Shown one piece after another: positions 1 to 11,835 of a stretch of DNA of 64,000 nucleotides. The notes under the pieces were generated by a model. The model did no database searches and was not told where the DNA came from. It saw nothing but the letters and a program-made list of their open reading frames with translations. The stretch's first letter is position 1; each line of letters opens with the position of its first letter. Source of the DNA: Tenodera sinensis (Eukaryota > Arthropoda > Insecta > Mantodea > Mantidae); assembly GCA_030765045.1 (NCBI GenBank), contig CM060964.1:171965219-172029218 (forward strand). Reading direction: 5' to 3'. The position numbers and the translations under genes were made by a program.

Positions 1-858
1 TGTAAAGACCTATTTTACAGTTTTGATAGCTCTTGATTCATTGTTACCAAGCTTAAGGAAAACTTTCTTCATTTTGGTGTTGTTGGTGCAGTAATACTCA
101 ACAGCATTAAGCCAAGAACCCCACTGTGTAAGAACAAGGTGTGAGGGGGATGTGTATGTTCCTTGAATTTCTGCACCCATAGCGGAGCTTTAACAAAGGT
201 TTTCTTGTCACAAGAAATTAGTTTGTCCACACAGGGTAATTTAATCATACCTCTTCTGCAATATTGTGTGAGGCATGCACAAGATAAGTGGCATGCACTA
301 TACTGTGGTAGAGAATCTGAAGTCCCTTGGCCGCTTAAGCCACCACTGTCTGTTTGTTACTAGTAGCAGAACATCTCTGCTCTCATCATGTGAGCACAGT
401 AGCTTCATAGAGTTGTCTAATAAAATGGCAATTGTTGAGTTGTTTACTCTCTTAAGAGCTTCACATGCTATAAGGAATATTTCTCCAGGCCCATCAATTT
501 TTAGAATACCACCAACAACAGCAAAAATTGGTATATAACATCCATCCACATGGATAGTTTCATCTATGGTCACCCACACCTTTTGATTAGCAACACTAAT
601 TCATATTTTGTTGAGCCCCTCCTCATAGCACATGATAAATTGTGTTTTCTCAATGTAGATTCATCTGGAGCTGGATGCATTGTATACTTGGCAAGAACTG
701 TCTGAAGTGTAGATTCTTCAGCTTATCCAATGGGGTATTGCCAGATACCATAATCTCTCACAAGTACCTGAAGAACGATTGCATGAGGGAAGATGGACCT
801 GCCTGTTCAAGTAACATGTTTTGTCTGCTATCATTTTCAGCATTCTCTCCATGTAGCT
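1..858 (-). pseudogene. hAT-A copy 1, transposase core (CGGBP1-like hAT), cut off by window start
   Basis: Decayed transposase of a hAT DNA transposon related to CGGBP1-like elements. Reading the minus strand from 858 down: a segment containing KYTMHPAPDESTLRKHNL (about 660-720), then the core block VWVTIDETIHVDGCYI near 579 with a catalytic-type Asp, then the hAT signature region VLTQWGSWLNAVEYY near 60-130. The same landmarks in the same order occur in the copies at 48719 and 58400. The frame is broken by stops and shifts, so it is inactive. Its N-terminal zinc finger lies on the far side of an inserted hAT (859-4650), at 4659 onward. The C-terminal dimerisation part would lie before base 1. 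Family assignment is by motif and internal comparison. Confidence 0.8.
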
Positions 859-3800
859 CAGGCCTGTAGCCAGGACTGAACATTAGGCGGGGCTCCAGAT
901 TTTATAGGAAGGGCGAGATTATATAACTTTAAAAGTAGATGTGTTGCTGTCGCGTAACTTTCTCTGCTCACTCTTGTACCCAACATTTTTTTTACAGATA
1001 TTTATTCTTTTATTTACTTCACGTTAATTGACATAAACATTTGCAGAAATTGTTGTATTGCATATTTCCTTGTAATTACAATGGGATTACTGTAAGCTTT
1101 AAGCGATAATCAAATGTTCTAAGGCTGATCACTATGTGATGATGTTGAAATTCTGTTCTCTTTGCATGCCCAAGAGAGAAAAAAAAATGACGACTTTGCA
1201 TTTGAGTAAGGTATAAGTATTTTAAGACTCAGACCAGTAACAACGAATACCTCGGAAACGGCTAACTACACAAAAACAAAAGTATGCATCATACATTGTG
1301 TGTTTTAGCGAATCTATACTCTTCTTACAGTGAGATTTTGTCCATCTTTTATGGTTTACTAGTTATCAAAAAGTCATTCAGAATAAAGAAGACTTCAGAG
1401 GCTATTCTCTGAAAATTTAAAATCATTCAAAATGACTTTTAAGATAAAAAGTTTTAAAGTTTCCATGTAAAGGATAGTTTAGAGTGGGGAGAGTAGAGGC
1501 TTTAAAATCTTTGTGTCGCATTCTTGGAAAATGCTGAAGTTATATACTAAGTTTTATTTTTAACTGATTTTTTTTTTTGGGATATGCTGTTCATACACTG
1601 ACAAACACACATGGATCTTCTAAAATCTGTTTTCTTTGGATTCAGTGGGCCTCCAAACAAATATTTCTGGTAAATTTTTGGGTGTAATACATTACTTCCC
1701 CAACTTAATACACATAGTAGAGAAAATAAAAACATATATTGTAAATCTCTAGAGTTATGTCAACACACATACATAAACTTTATTTTTCATATTATCATAC
1801 AGTCTATTATTTCCATGGAACAATGAGCTTTAACACTTCCAGGAATGGCAAATACTCTGTGGTTAGAAATAAAATGATACAGAATTGGAATTCAGAATAC
1901 ATCAGTTTATGAAATGATATGGAAATAATGAAAGAACTTCATGGTTTAAAAAGCAAAACATTAAAAGACCAGATTTGTGTATATTACAATAAGATTAAAG
2001 GTTGCTAACACTCCATTTTACTTAAAGAAACTTGGTAAAATTGATGATTATGTACTTGTGGAAGCCCAGATACTACAGAACATATATCATTTGGATTTGA
2101 CCTGTACTACAAAAGAAAACTTACCAGTTCTATTTGTATTGTACAAAATGGATTTTCCCGGATCAGTGAAAATCACAGACTTAATAAAAGTCAGCCATAA
2201 AGAAACTATTATTTGAAACTAATTAGGTATATTAAAAATATAAAATTAAAATTTAAATGTTTAAAGAGCAAGTAATTATTGTGAGCAAAACTTTTAAAAC
2301 TATAGAAGTTTGGATCTGGATGTTATAAGAAGTTTTGAGAGCGTTACATAAATGTTTTAATTAAAAAGTGCCCTCTTAAAGGAACAGTTAACAAAAAATA
2401 GTTATCTACTCAATGTTGATTCAAAATCATTGTCTGTAGTTTCCTTTGCTGCCAAACATCTTTAGAACTTCTTCAAGCCCCAAGGCTTGTGTTTGCCATT
2501 TTTTAAAGGCAAGAAAAGCCAGACTTGCCAATCATTGATGAGTCGTGGATAGTCTCTGTGATCGATTTATGGCATTTAATCTAGAAAATGTAGGTTTACA
2601 AGTTGCTGTATTGAATCCAATCATTGCTACTGTTGCAAACAATGTATAAGACTTTTTGAACACATCACGGTTTTGTATAAAAGGTCCATTTTATTTTTAT
2701 TAGGTTTTGAGGACAAATAAGCCTGCACCTCTGACACTTGTTCTTTGCTTGGCACAGTTACACCTAAATTTTCAAGAGGTTGAAGATTTTCAGTGTTGAG
2801 TTGTTCTGCTCTTTCAATGGCCAGTAAAAGCTCTTCATTCTCACTGAAGTGTTCATCTAAATGCACTAAGTCCACGGTCTCGTTTAAGGATCTTCAGCTG
2901 TTGTGGGTCGGAACTGCTTGTGGAATGCGATGGCAACAGACCATAATTAATGTAGTCAGTTTTTCAGTTGTCTTCCTGGGTCTTTTATTTTATACAGAAA
3001 CTGAAAACAAAGTTTCTGGTACCTAGCAGATTTTCAACTTCTTTCAGCATAGAAGAAACCTTTTCTTCTTTTCAAAACTCACTGATTTCTTGTTTCACAC
3101 ACTTGATGGTAACAATTGCGTCACTTGAGCTCATAGTCTGAGACGAGTGCATTATCAGCCGGTTCCAGCAATTCATGTATTTTCTTGCTTAAAACTAACA
3201 GAAAGCGAAATTGAAGTGAGATTATCAGTCTTCAAACCAACGCTTTTGGCTGTCTTCTCTATTGAAGTGTTATCTTCCTATGACATTTAACAATCTAAGT
3301 ACTTCTTCATAGTTTGACAAAATTACTTTAGCAATTGCTAGATGCTCACTCCAATGCTGTTCTAGAAGACGTATTATGGTTCTGCCTTCATATAAGGATG
3401 CAATTTTGCTTCACTGAAAGAAATAATGCAACATAGCACATTGGTAAAATAAAAGTCTCTTCGGGTATTTCAGATACTGTTTTAACAACTACTAAGTGTA
3501 GTCTATGATTGTAAGTCAGGAGAAGTATAGGTATGTACGTTAAACATTCCAAAAGGTTTTATCTTCTTTAGGTGTATTCAAAAACATTTAAAAATAGTCC
3601 TTTCGATCCCCACCTGTATATTATAATTACCACAAAGAGCCAGCTCATTGACCGCCAAAAACTGTATTACTTGCATTTATGATTTAACATAGTAACTTGT
3701 TTCTCGAGTGTGATCTCATTAACCAATGGTGACACCGAAGTACAGGTTTCTGTACGAGTTTCAAGTTTCTTCCACAATGACATGGCATGGATATGAGTTT

Positions 3801-4650
3801 CTGACGTTTGGTATTTAGGAAACCCACAGTTGGCACATAAGGATTTTTCCAGTTTCTGAAACCTTTGTCAGTATAGCTTCTCTCCTTTGTGCATTAAGGA
3901 TGAAACTGCATGTGGGCATAACAAAATGCAGCATCTTTGAGAATAGCATACTGCAATCAAGCAAACCACTTATACCATTTAGAGCAAAAACTATGCCTAT
4001 TGCTTTGCTTAGGATAATTCTTTAGATAAACTTGCTTTACTGGCTCACCTCTCTGTATTAAATAATAAGTAGTCAGCTCGTGTTGCACCACTGGTCCCTG
4101 ATTGGTGTGGACTGTGTTGCTGGAGACAACTTAGTTTTCTTGCTGCTCCTCTCTTTTGCATTTGCCAAAAAAATCTCTTATGTCCATAATGTATGCACAC
4201 ACTGTCCTTGCCACCACTTGAATTCTATTGGTTTAAAATAAAAACAATGCACTACAATCTGGAAGCTCATCCTTCAAAGTTCGAATCCATTGCTGAGAAA
4301 GGTGGGGAGGGAAAACAAAGCGACTGCATGTATGTAAGCAGATGATTTCCAATATCGTGAATCATGCTATGTGTAGGTACATGTTTGATTCTGTTTTAGT
4401 GCCTTCCTGAGCAGGCTTTGACTGCCAAGAGATTTGGATATTCGGCATGCTGGAATAGGACAATGGATAACTATTACAGAATTATTACTATTAATAAAGT
4501 CTTCAATACATAGTTATTTTGCTTAATTTATTATTGAAATATTTCTAAAACTTTGAATCAAGAAAGTACAAATGCGGATGCTCTCAGTACGGGCAAAATT
4601 TTTTCCAGTACGGGCACTGCCCGACCTGGGCCCCTCTAGTTAAGACCCTG
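859..4650 (-). mobile_element. Complete ZMYM1-like hAT transposon inserted in hAT-A copy 1
   Basis: A 3.8-kb hAT element flanked by a perfect 8-bp direct repeat, ATGTAGCT, at 851-858 and 4651-4658. Eight-bp duplications are the hAT hallmark. The left end begins CAGGCCTGTAG; the right end, read inward on the other strand, begins CAGGGTCTTAAC, so the short terminal inverted repeats are degenerate. It carries one reverse-strand transposase remnant (2427-4186). It sits inside another hAT: host coding sequence resumes at 4659. The intervals 859-2426 and 4187-4650 are AT-rich non-coding element ends. Confidence 0.88.
2427..4186 (-). pseudogene. ZMYM1-like hAT transposase
   Basis: Remnant of the transposase of the element at 859-4650, about 590 codons if the breaks are ignored. 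The likely start at 4186 reads MDIRDFFGK, a typical opening for this family, followed by a degraded TTF/ZMYM-type zinc-finger region (for example GFRNWK about 4 kb). An open stretch at 2627-2875 (MDLVHLDEHFSENEELLLAI) belongs to the middle part. The C-terminus ends LGLEEVLKMFG...NYRQ with a stop at 2427-2429. Several stops and shifts between 2900 and 4100 make it non-functional. The proteins catalyse cut-and-paste transposition. Assignment to ZMYM1-like hAT is by motif recall. Confidence 0.78.
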
Positions 4651-4658
4651 ATGTAGCT

Positions 4659-4790
4659 GCTGTGTTTAGTAGTGGTATTCCAATGCTGTTGCATCTTATA
4701 GCATTTTTCTGCACTAACTTTAACTTCACATAGTGTACAAAATTATATTTTTCATAATGCTGAAGAACTTCTCCCCAAAATCACAAACAA
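4659..4790 (-). pseudogene. hAT-A copy 1, N-terminal zinc finger
   Basis: Continuation of the hAT-A copy interrupted at 858. On the minus strand it reads CTLCEVKVSAEKCYKMQQHW with two further His positions, a C-x2-C...H...H BED/CGGBP1-type DNA-binding finger. Removing the insertion and one ATGTAGCT copy puts this finger directly upstream of the block ending at 858. The hAT-A copy at 58400 has the equivalent finger (CRACEKNVGSEKRF, about 59870-59970). Confidence 0.7.
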
Positions 4791-5526
4791 AATCTCACAG
4801 TTTCATTCTGCGAAAGCACTTTACTTTTTGCATATTATACCAGACTGAGTTCATGTTCAAACTGATTAGTGTGATCACGTTACTATATGCCAGAAGCTGC
4901 CTGCCTTTGTTGACTTCAAAAGAGTTTTCTCAACCCCATGTAATAGTGGGTTATAACAGCAAACTGACTATAGCTAGTATTTTCATTTTTACCAGTTCAC
5001 TCAAGGCCATTTTTCTCCACTTTGCAACCGTCTTCCATTCCATCTGGTTCCTCTCCTGCAGTAGCAGTAATATTGTTGTGGCAGTAGAATCTTGTTGTGA
5101 CTTTGGTCTCAAGCTAGAGAAAGGCAAGGGAAACTGTAGAAAGAGACAGATATATGAGCACGAGAGAGGGGATTACTGTGTAGGTATGACCTTGATTGGA
5201 CTGGCCAGAGTGAAACCACTACAGTGCACCACACTGCTTGTTGACATGATAAATAAACTTTGTGGTAATAGTTGTGTTTAAGTGTGACAATATCACCCGA
5301 AGCATTGTCATATGAACCACATTTTAATTTCTTTTATTCTTGTGTCCTTACAATATGACATGTATGCATTTATTGCTTAAGTTGACTAAAATATGACCTG
5401 TTACTAAAATAGGGGTAAATGTCACTTTATATGCACAATAAAAATGCATTTTTCTGTACCACAATACCTAGATTTATGCATAAATTGTTGTAAAATTCAG
5501 CCTAAGATTTAGGAAAAAAATACGAC
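4791..5526. other. Non-coding stretch, probably the 5' end of hAT-A copy 1
   Basis: An open frame at 4733-5281 (+) has no recognisable domain and overlaps the reverse-strand zinc finger, so it is not called a gene. The end (5380-5520) has short ATGCA and ATATGCAC motifs like the subterminal parts of the other hAT-A copies, but no clear terminal repeat or 8-bp duplication was found. Confidence 0.4.
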
Positions 5527-6990
5527 TTGTCATTAAAATCTGGACCCTATTCATTATATGTACATACTGACAATGTTAAAACAAGCTTGGTACACCCAGC
5601 CCAACTTTCAAACTGCATATCAATACCTTCATATCATTTAATGACCCTTTCTTTCCAAGTTATGCAGCTTATTGCTAAAGAAACTAATAGGTATTATCAT
5701 TTTCTTTGTGAGATGCTGCCACTCTCCCTCCACTACTGTTTGCAGTCCTGGTCTGAAACCACACCTGGAGAAGTTTACATTTTCTTGGGACTTACAATGC
5801 TGATGGCCAGGGTAAAGAAACTGACTCATGCAGAATACTGGTCAGCAGAACCTCTGATTGCTACCCCAAAGTTTGCAGAGTACATGTCAAGAGACAGATA
5901 TCTTTTGCTACTCAACTACTTCATTTCAATGGCAATGATACGCAGCCTCGTGGAGAGAGACTACGTTGACCATTTGAGACTCAAACTCTTGCATTGAGAA
6001 GAGCCTGGTATTGTTCAAGGGTCGCCTTATTTTCAAGCAATACATTCCCTCCAAAAGGCATAGATTTGGTATAAAGGTTTTCATGCTTTGCGACAATAAG
6101 ACAGGGTATATACTGGACTTAATTTTGTACTTGGGGGCATCCACAGACATAGTTGAGAACTGTGACTTAGGATTTTCTGGTGCTGTAATACAAACCCTTA
6201 TGCCTAAATACCTAAATAGAGGACACAACTTGTGAATTGACAGTTTGTATTCCAGTCCTGTTCTTTATAACTAGTTACATGCACGTGGAGTAAACACATG
6301 TGGCACTATAAGAAAGAACAGGAAGGAAATGTCTAAAGTGACTGAAAAACTAAAGAAGGGACAAGCAGAATCTACACACACAGATAACATGCTGGCACTA
6401 AGGTGGATGGACAGACGAGAAGTGTATATGTTGACCTCTTTACATAGCAACACAATGAGACAGATGGGGAAGACTGACAGAAAGACAAAGACACCAATAG
6501 CTAAACCTGACTGTGTCATTGACTATAATAAGAATATGGGTGCGGTGGACAGGACTGATATGATTATTAGTTCTTTTGAATATGGCCGCAAGTTATTGAA
6601 GTGGTACAAAAAGTTCGTTTTCCATCTTTTAGGCATCACCCTTTTAAATTCTCATGCATTATACAATGTGAAAACTGGATTAAATGTTACTTTGGCCAAT
6701 TTTCAACCTTCTCCGATCAATGAAATATTTCAGAAGAAATTCACCAAGAACAACAAACAAATCTGGGCAATCAGTATCTGGTGATGAGCTATGTAGACTG
6801 ACAGAAAGACACTTTCCAAATCCTATACCACCTACACCAAACAAAGCTAAGCCTCCTAGAAAATGCCATATGTATTCAAGTATCATAAAAAGGCCCCAGA
6901 AAGGAAAGATGCAAAATTTATGTGTGCAAGATGCAATGTAGCATTATGCCTTAATCCCGGTTTTGAAATTTATCACATAGGCCAAGCTCT
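5527..6990 (+). pseudogene. piggyBac transposase (PGBD4-like), copy 1
   Basis: Decayed piggyBac-family transposase in at least four frame segments. In order: TTPGEVYIFLGLTMLMARVK and EYWSAEPLIATPKFAEYMSR (5760-5890), the first DDE-region block SLVLFKGRLIFKQYIPSKRH (6000-6060), LCDNKTGYILDLILYLG (6095-6140), a middle segment (6329-6600) with DCVIDYNKNMGAVDRTDM, and a C-terminal Cys-rich segment near 6850-6985 (CARCNVALCLNPGFEIYH). In related proteins SLVLFKGR is preceded by Asp-Glu; here it reads Glu-Lys, so the first catalytic Asp appears lost. Frameshifts and stops (5995, 6233, 6781) also inactivate it. TTAA ends were not located. Confidence 0.85.
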
Positions 6991-8389
6991 AAAATATGGT
7001 GATGTGGTGGCTCAAAGAATTTTTCTACTATTTTTTCAATTTTTTCTTATTCTACAGCAGCCCTGCACAGGGCTTGTGCTCCCGAAGCCAGCTCGCAGTT
7101 TGCGAGCTGAATACAGATACTGGAAGCGCTCTTGTTTACGAGTGGGCAGAAAGGAGAGGTATCGTACAGTACGTACTACTCGGCCACGATGTAAATGCAC
7201 TTCAAGGAGGGCGCCACAGGTTTGTTTACTAACTTAAGTCTAGGGATCTGCGTGGAGCGAGGGAACGCAAGGGGAAAGATGATACTGGGAATGTATACAG
7301 TCGTACAATGAAAACAGTACTCACCTGTTGATGTCTTTACATTAGCAACTTATCCTTTCTTTCCCGGCACAACAAATATGCGAAAGAGCGCCACCAAAGG
7401 AAAGATTTTTTGGTGGTAAGTATTTGAAAAATTTGCATTAATAATTTAAGTTAGCTGTGTTTTCACTTGAATATTATACTAAAAATTCACATTGATTTTG
7501 CACAAATTTTCGGGTGAAATTAATATATGTAGACATTACTGAAATTAAAATTAACAGGTGAGTAATGTTACTGTAACATTATTGTTTGAAACTTCTCCAA
7601 ATCGAAGCATTTATTTTGTGATCATAACATGAATTACTACATGTATATCATGCATCAGACATCAGGGTCATTGCCCATAAATCAGCATCACCAAATTGCA
7701 ACATACAAAGGGTTATGACAATTTCATTTTTCATTGCCCTTCTGTCTGTTGTTGTTGTAGTTGTTGTTGTAGTGTTTAACGCCCGCTTTTACTACTACGG
7801 CACCGCAGGCGGTGACACTGATGACACATGGAATGAAGATGGAGCACCGGTGGAATGAGATGGCGGGGGAAACCGGAGCACCCGGAGAAAACCCGCCCTG
7901 ACGCCGCTTCGTCCACCACTTCTGTCTGTTATAACCAAGTTATATATAGAAAAAATCTCTCATTGTCAGCATTTGATACTGATAACCAAAGACATTGAAG
8001 GGACTTTTCATAGAAAAGGTAGTAACATTCACCTTTTGCTGTGAGTGCTAAGAGTGCTGTATCAAATTTGTTGTTATGTCCCAACTGTTCAACAATGGCA
8101 CATAGTTCTCTGTGCTTTACATTTATTGCAGCAACTTTGATAACACAGAATGTGACCTTATGAGAAACCTTTTATTGTAGCCTCACCGATTACATTGTCG
8201 GGATGCTTTCTTTGTCTCTGCCAATAATATTTTAAACTAACTCTTCTCACTGAGCGCACTCATATTGTGGCTGACCAGTACACGGAAAGAAGTGCAAGCT
8301 TTCATAAATGATTTCTCAAAATATTATTTTACTAATTTATGGCTAGGAAAAATATTTATTTTAAAAAAATTATTGCCTTTTATAGCAGA
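6991..8389. other. Non-coding, possible left end of the downstream hAT
   Basis: After the piggyBac remnant the sequence turns GC-richer at 7048-7270, starting CAGCCCTGCACAGGGC, which resembles hAT-type termini and may be the left end of the GTF2IRD2-like hAT coded at 8390-10030. This is not proven. The rest is AT-rich and holds a SINE fragment at 7751-7918. The short open frames here lack recognisable domains. Confidence 0.35.
7751..7918 (-). repeat. SINE-II fragment with 12-bp target duplication
   Basis: Head-truncated copy of the family at 12824-13063; both contain GGCACCGCAGGCGGTGACAC and GACACATGGAATGAAGATGG. It is flanked by CTTCTGTCTGTT at 7739-7750 and 7919-7930. The low-coordinate end is GTT-rich, the complement of an AAC-type tail, so the element lies on the minus strand. 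The tRNA-like head is missing. Confidence 0.85.
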
Positions 8390-10030
8390 TTAAATCCGTG
8401 TACAAACTAGTTGTATGTTATGTCTCTTTACCAATACATCAAAACGTGGTTTTATGTGATTGGCAGCTGGAAGAAAAAGTACTGACCTTAATAAAACGTC
8501 AGTCATAGATGTTCGATACCTGTTTTTATTTAAGTTCATGATAGAAAACAGTTGCTCGCAGGCATATGTCGAACCAAACATTGAGATCATTTTTGCAGCT
8601 AGCCTGTGTAGTTGTGGATATTTTTGTTGAGGTTACAGTCTTGTAAAAATCATTCAGATTAGTGGTATTTTTGAAATGATCTTTAGCTCTTATATCACAC
8701 TGAAGATCAATAGGTTCAAGCTGCAAATCATGAGACACCGTTTCAACTGATGTTGAGAAAGGAATTGCGAGAAGTTTAAATTCCTTTTCAAGTGAATCAA
8801 GGTTTTGAAATCTAAAATCGAATTCATTTTGAATTTCAATTAATACTTCAATGTAATCACCAAACACCACTCCATCACAAGCACTTTGTAAGGTTGGAAA
8901 GTGAGCCATTTTTTTTTTTAAATTAACGTCCTCCAACATTGTGTCATATCGGACGAATGAATGAAATGAAATGGGTGAAATGATGCTCAAATGAGCCCGA
9001 GGTCCATGGAGCAGTGAGCCATGTTGCCACACTGTAACTGACTAATGAAAAGTATAAGTTTGCGACGAAAAGCCCGTAATTCATTCATCATATCGAGAAT
9101 GAGCTGGTTCTTTCCTTGAAGAGAAATATTTAATTTGTTGAGGTGTCCAGTAGTATCCACAAGAAATGCAAGGTTGGCTACCCAGGTGGGATCCATGAGT
9201 TCTGGTGCGGGTTTCCCCTTCATTTCAAGAAATTGACAAATGATGTCACGAAGATGGTAAACTCTTTTTAACATCTTGCCTCTGCTTAGTCACCAGACCG
9301 CACAATAATAGAGAATATCTCCATACTCTGCATCGACATCACGGAGAAATTCTTGAAACTGTCGGTGTATGAGTCCATGTGATTTTAAATAATTAATATG
9401 TTTTACCACTGTTTCCATCACAGTACCAAGCTTCGCTACTTTGGAACACAGAAGTGTTGATGAATGAGACAGTGGACGCAGTAGCTAGCTGGGCCGTATC
9501 AGATGCATATGTTGACTCATCAGGTGCTAAAGAATACATCATGAACTGTGTTGCCGTTTGTATGAGTTGAAGCTGCATGTCTTGTGCCATGTCTCTGATG
9601 CGATGAGCAACTGTGATATGTGAGAGTGGGATTGCTTCAAACTGGTGCACTTCGTTAGTGCACAATAGTTCTGCAGCATTAATCATACATTGTTTTATAA
9701 AGTCGCCTTCAGTAAATGGTTCACCTGCTGCTGCAATATTATATGACAGTTTGTAGCTCACGTGCAGCATTGCCTCATTGAACACTTGGTTCACCACACT
9801 CCTGTAAATAATAAGTAAATAAATACATACATATTCACATTCACAATTTTCCATGTTTTCATGATATTATAAACATGGAAACTAACTCCACTAGTAATAA
9901 AGTATTATGAATTCCAACCTACCTCAGGTAATAATGCAACCTTCAACTCCTGAACCTTTTTACTGCGATCTTCACCAACAAGCTCACTGTAAACATCTTC
10001 ATGTGTTTTGACATAGTGACGCATTATATT
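8390..10030 (-). pseudogene. GTF2IRD2-like hAT transposase
   Basis: Decayed hAT transposase of the Charlie/GTF2IRD2 type, read from 10030 downward. The N-terminus has the end of a BED-type finger (NIMRHYVKTHEDVY, about 9985-10030). Next come AAAGEPFTEGDFIKQCM (9660-9730), SLAPDESTYASDTAQLA (9490-9540), a block DPTWVANLAFLVDTTGHLNK (9130-9195), HFPTLQS near 8890, and the C-terminal dimerisation motif MISMFGSTYACEQLFSIMN (8535-8590). Stops separate the blocks and a SINE splits the coding region at 8910-9012. The protein would have bound element ends and catalysed cut-and-paste transposition; this copy cannot. Confidence 0.85.
8910..9012 (-). repeat. SINE-III, truncated copy inside a hAT coding region
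   Basis: 103-bp SINE fragment in minus orientation: poly-T (poly-A tail) at the low end, then the family's 3' tail AACGTCCTCCAACATTGTG. It is flanked by AGTGAGCCAT at 8900-8909 and 9013-9022. It lacks the tRNA-derived head seen in the full copy at 22439-22677. Confidence 0.9.
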
Positions 10031-10425
10031 GGAAAAGTTATTTTGTTACTGTGTTTATTACTGTTTGTTATGTTTCTGCTTCTGGCAGCAAATTGCATGC
10101 AGTTGCATCTGCTCATAGTGGGAAATTTGAATCTGTCAAAGTGTGGAAATGAATAACATGGCGAAACTAAAGGAGATAAATCTTCTGGGTTTATTCTTAT
10201 AAGAGAAACTGTTTTCCGTGCTTATTGTTTGCGAGTGAGAGAAAATAATAGTTCTGGACAAATAATAGTTCTTGTGATATTACTCATTTAAAACAAAAAA
10301 ATAGCAAAACATAAGAGCTCAATTGCCCATATGAATTTAGAATTAGAATTGTGTGGTGTGTGTTAGAGAAAGAAAAGGATGTAATATACTGCACACCCAC
10401 TGCGACAAGTCATGAGCCGCAACTG
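10026..10425. repeat. hAT terminal segment shared with the MITE at 36622-37480
   Basis: About 400 bp closely matching 37180-37480. Both contain GTTTGTTATGTTT, CTTCTGGCAGCAAATTGCAT, GCTTATTGTTTGCGAGTGAG and AGAGCTCAATTGCCCATATG, and both end in GAGCCGC(A/C)ACTG. It starts exactly where the GTF2IRD2-like coding sequence ends, suggesting it is the 5' terminal region of that autonomous hAT, with the MITE as its deletion derivative. The terminus here (CCGCAACTG, 10417-10425) has one change from the MITE's CCGCCACTG. Confidence 0.7.
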
Positions 10426-10903
10426 GTATATAATGTATATTTAGTATATAATTGTATATAATAATAATTGGCAATAAAAAAATTGAAATAAAAAGTTAAA
10501 ACATTAGTTAAATGAAAAATTACAACATGACACAAATGTTTTGTGTAAATAAAATTAGATTAAGCATGCGCTTATGAGCAAAGAAAGAAAAAAGAACATA
10601 AAAAATATGAGGTTATGGGTATTTCAACCTGTGCTTTTAATACGTATGTATTTTTGTGTCCTGGCACCATAACCATTACACTAAATAGACAGGCTATGAA
10701 ATTCGCCTGCTTGTTTTCACATCATACGTTACAGCTGCAGTGGACATGATTAGTGGTGTGCATACCCCAAACAATTTTAAGGCACAGTTCTGTAATTTGT
10801 AATCCTGAACCATAGGTTTCCTATCTCAAATTGATTGCCTATGAACCGTCTATCACTAGTAAAATTCCTGTGGTGTTGTACATTTATACCCTGTATATAT
10901 CTA
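10426..10903. other. No feature recognised
   Basis: AT-rich, TATA-rich sequence. No coding potential, RNA gene or repeat end could be supported. Confidence 0.6.
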
Positions 10904-11215
10904 TGGGACCACCTCCGTGGTGCAGTTTGTAGCGTGCCTGCCTCTGGCATGTAGGACCCAGGTTCCATCCCGGTACTGGCATGGGATTTTTTGCCCACTG
11001 GGAGGTCTGGTACAAGGTGCACTCAGCCTCGTTAGGTCCCTGAGGGGCAAATTGAGGAGCTTACCTGTTAGAAAGGTAGCGTCCCTAAAAGGTCAAGTAG
11101 TCAACTTACGGTCGGGGGTGTCGGCGTGCTGACCCCCACCACCTCCAACCTCCTCCGTGGCCTTGGCTGCAATGAGGGCAACCTCTGCATAGACGAGATG
11201 CCCTAGGGATTATTA
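10904..11215 (+). repeat. SINE-IV, tRNA-derived
   Basis: Starts with a tRNA-like head: an A-box-like TGGTGCAGTTTGTAGCGTG (10918-10936) and a B-box-like AGGTTCCATCCCGG (about 10960-10973), spaced as in pol III promoters. A GC-rich body follows (CTCGTTAGGTCCCTGAGGGG; CCCCCACCACCTCCAACCTC) with no AT-rich coding signal. It is the only copy of its type in the window. Flanking duplications were not clear. It is too divergent to fold as a tRNA gene. Confidence 0.65.
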
Positions 11216-11399
11216 TATGCCTATGATTCAACATCCACCGTAAGAGTATATTCAGCTAGATATGTAAAGAATACCCATGTGTTTTAAAATATGCATAAAT
11301 TCCTAATATCTGGATTGAATTTGTGTTAATTTCAATATAAAAACCCAATTAAGATCCTAGGCTAGTAATAGATATAGGTTAATATCTTCATGTCCTTTC
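11216..11399. other. No feature recognised
   Basis: AT-rich spacer between SINE-IV and a LINE fragment. Confidence 0.5.
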
Positions 11400-11795
11400 A
11401 GGAAGACGCTGAAAAAATAATAGTAAACTGTATTACCTTTCATCTTGAATGCTATGGGATTTGCCCAATAAACCAATATGACTTCAGTAAAGGATACACT
11501 ACTTAACATAACCTCTATGTTTCCACATCAGAAATACATCAGCTGTGGATAATAACAGAGTCTCACAAGCAATGCACTTTGATATATTCAAAGCCTATGA
11601 TAATGACCAAATACCATCACTTCATATGGATTTGAAATTTCCCCAAAAAATATAGTCACATTAACATTTAAACTGTTAATCCGTAAAAATCTATTTCTCA
11701 ATTTAAAATTGAATGACTGTGGATGTAGAGTGGCCTCATATGGGCTATCACAAGGCTCCTCTCTAAGTTCTATACTGTATAATTTAGTAAGATTA
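11400..11795 (+). pseudogene. LINE reverse transcriptase fragment (jockey/R1-like)
   Basis: Short, multiply broken remnant of a non-LTR retrotransposon reverse transcriptase. Across frames it retains QYDFSKGYTT (usually Q-x-G-F-R-x-G-x-S-T), a palm motif A equivalent FDIFKAYDNDQIP (11579-11620), and a motif B equivalent YGLSQGSSLSSILYNL (11740-11785). Motif C is not visible; a pyrimidine tract begins just downstream. The motifs fit the jockey/R1 side of the LINE tree, but decay prevents a finer call. Confidence 0.7.
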
Positions 11796-11835
11796 TCAGG
11801 TTATGCACGCTCAAAGTAATTGGAGATTGGGATCC

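Noticed and set aside
4733..5281. 182-codon plus-strand open frame
   Set aside because: It overlaps a reverse-strand hAT zinc finger at its start, has no recognised domain, and has leucine/serine/phenylalanine-rich composition typical of AT-rich non-coding DNA.
7048..7270. Full-length SINE beginning CAGCCCTGCACAGG
   Set aside because: No pol III boxes, poly-A tail or target duplication found; kept only as a possible hAT terminus.
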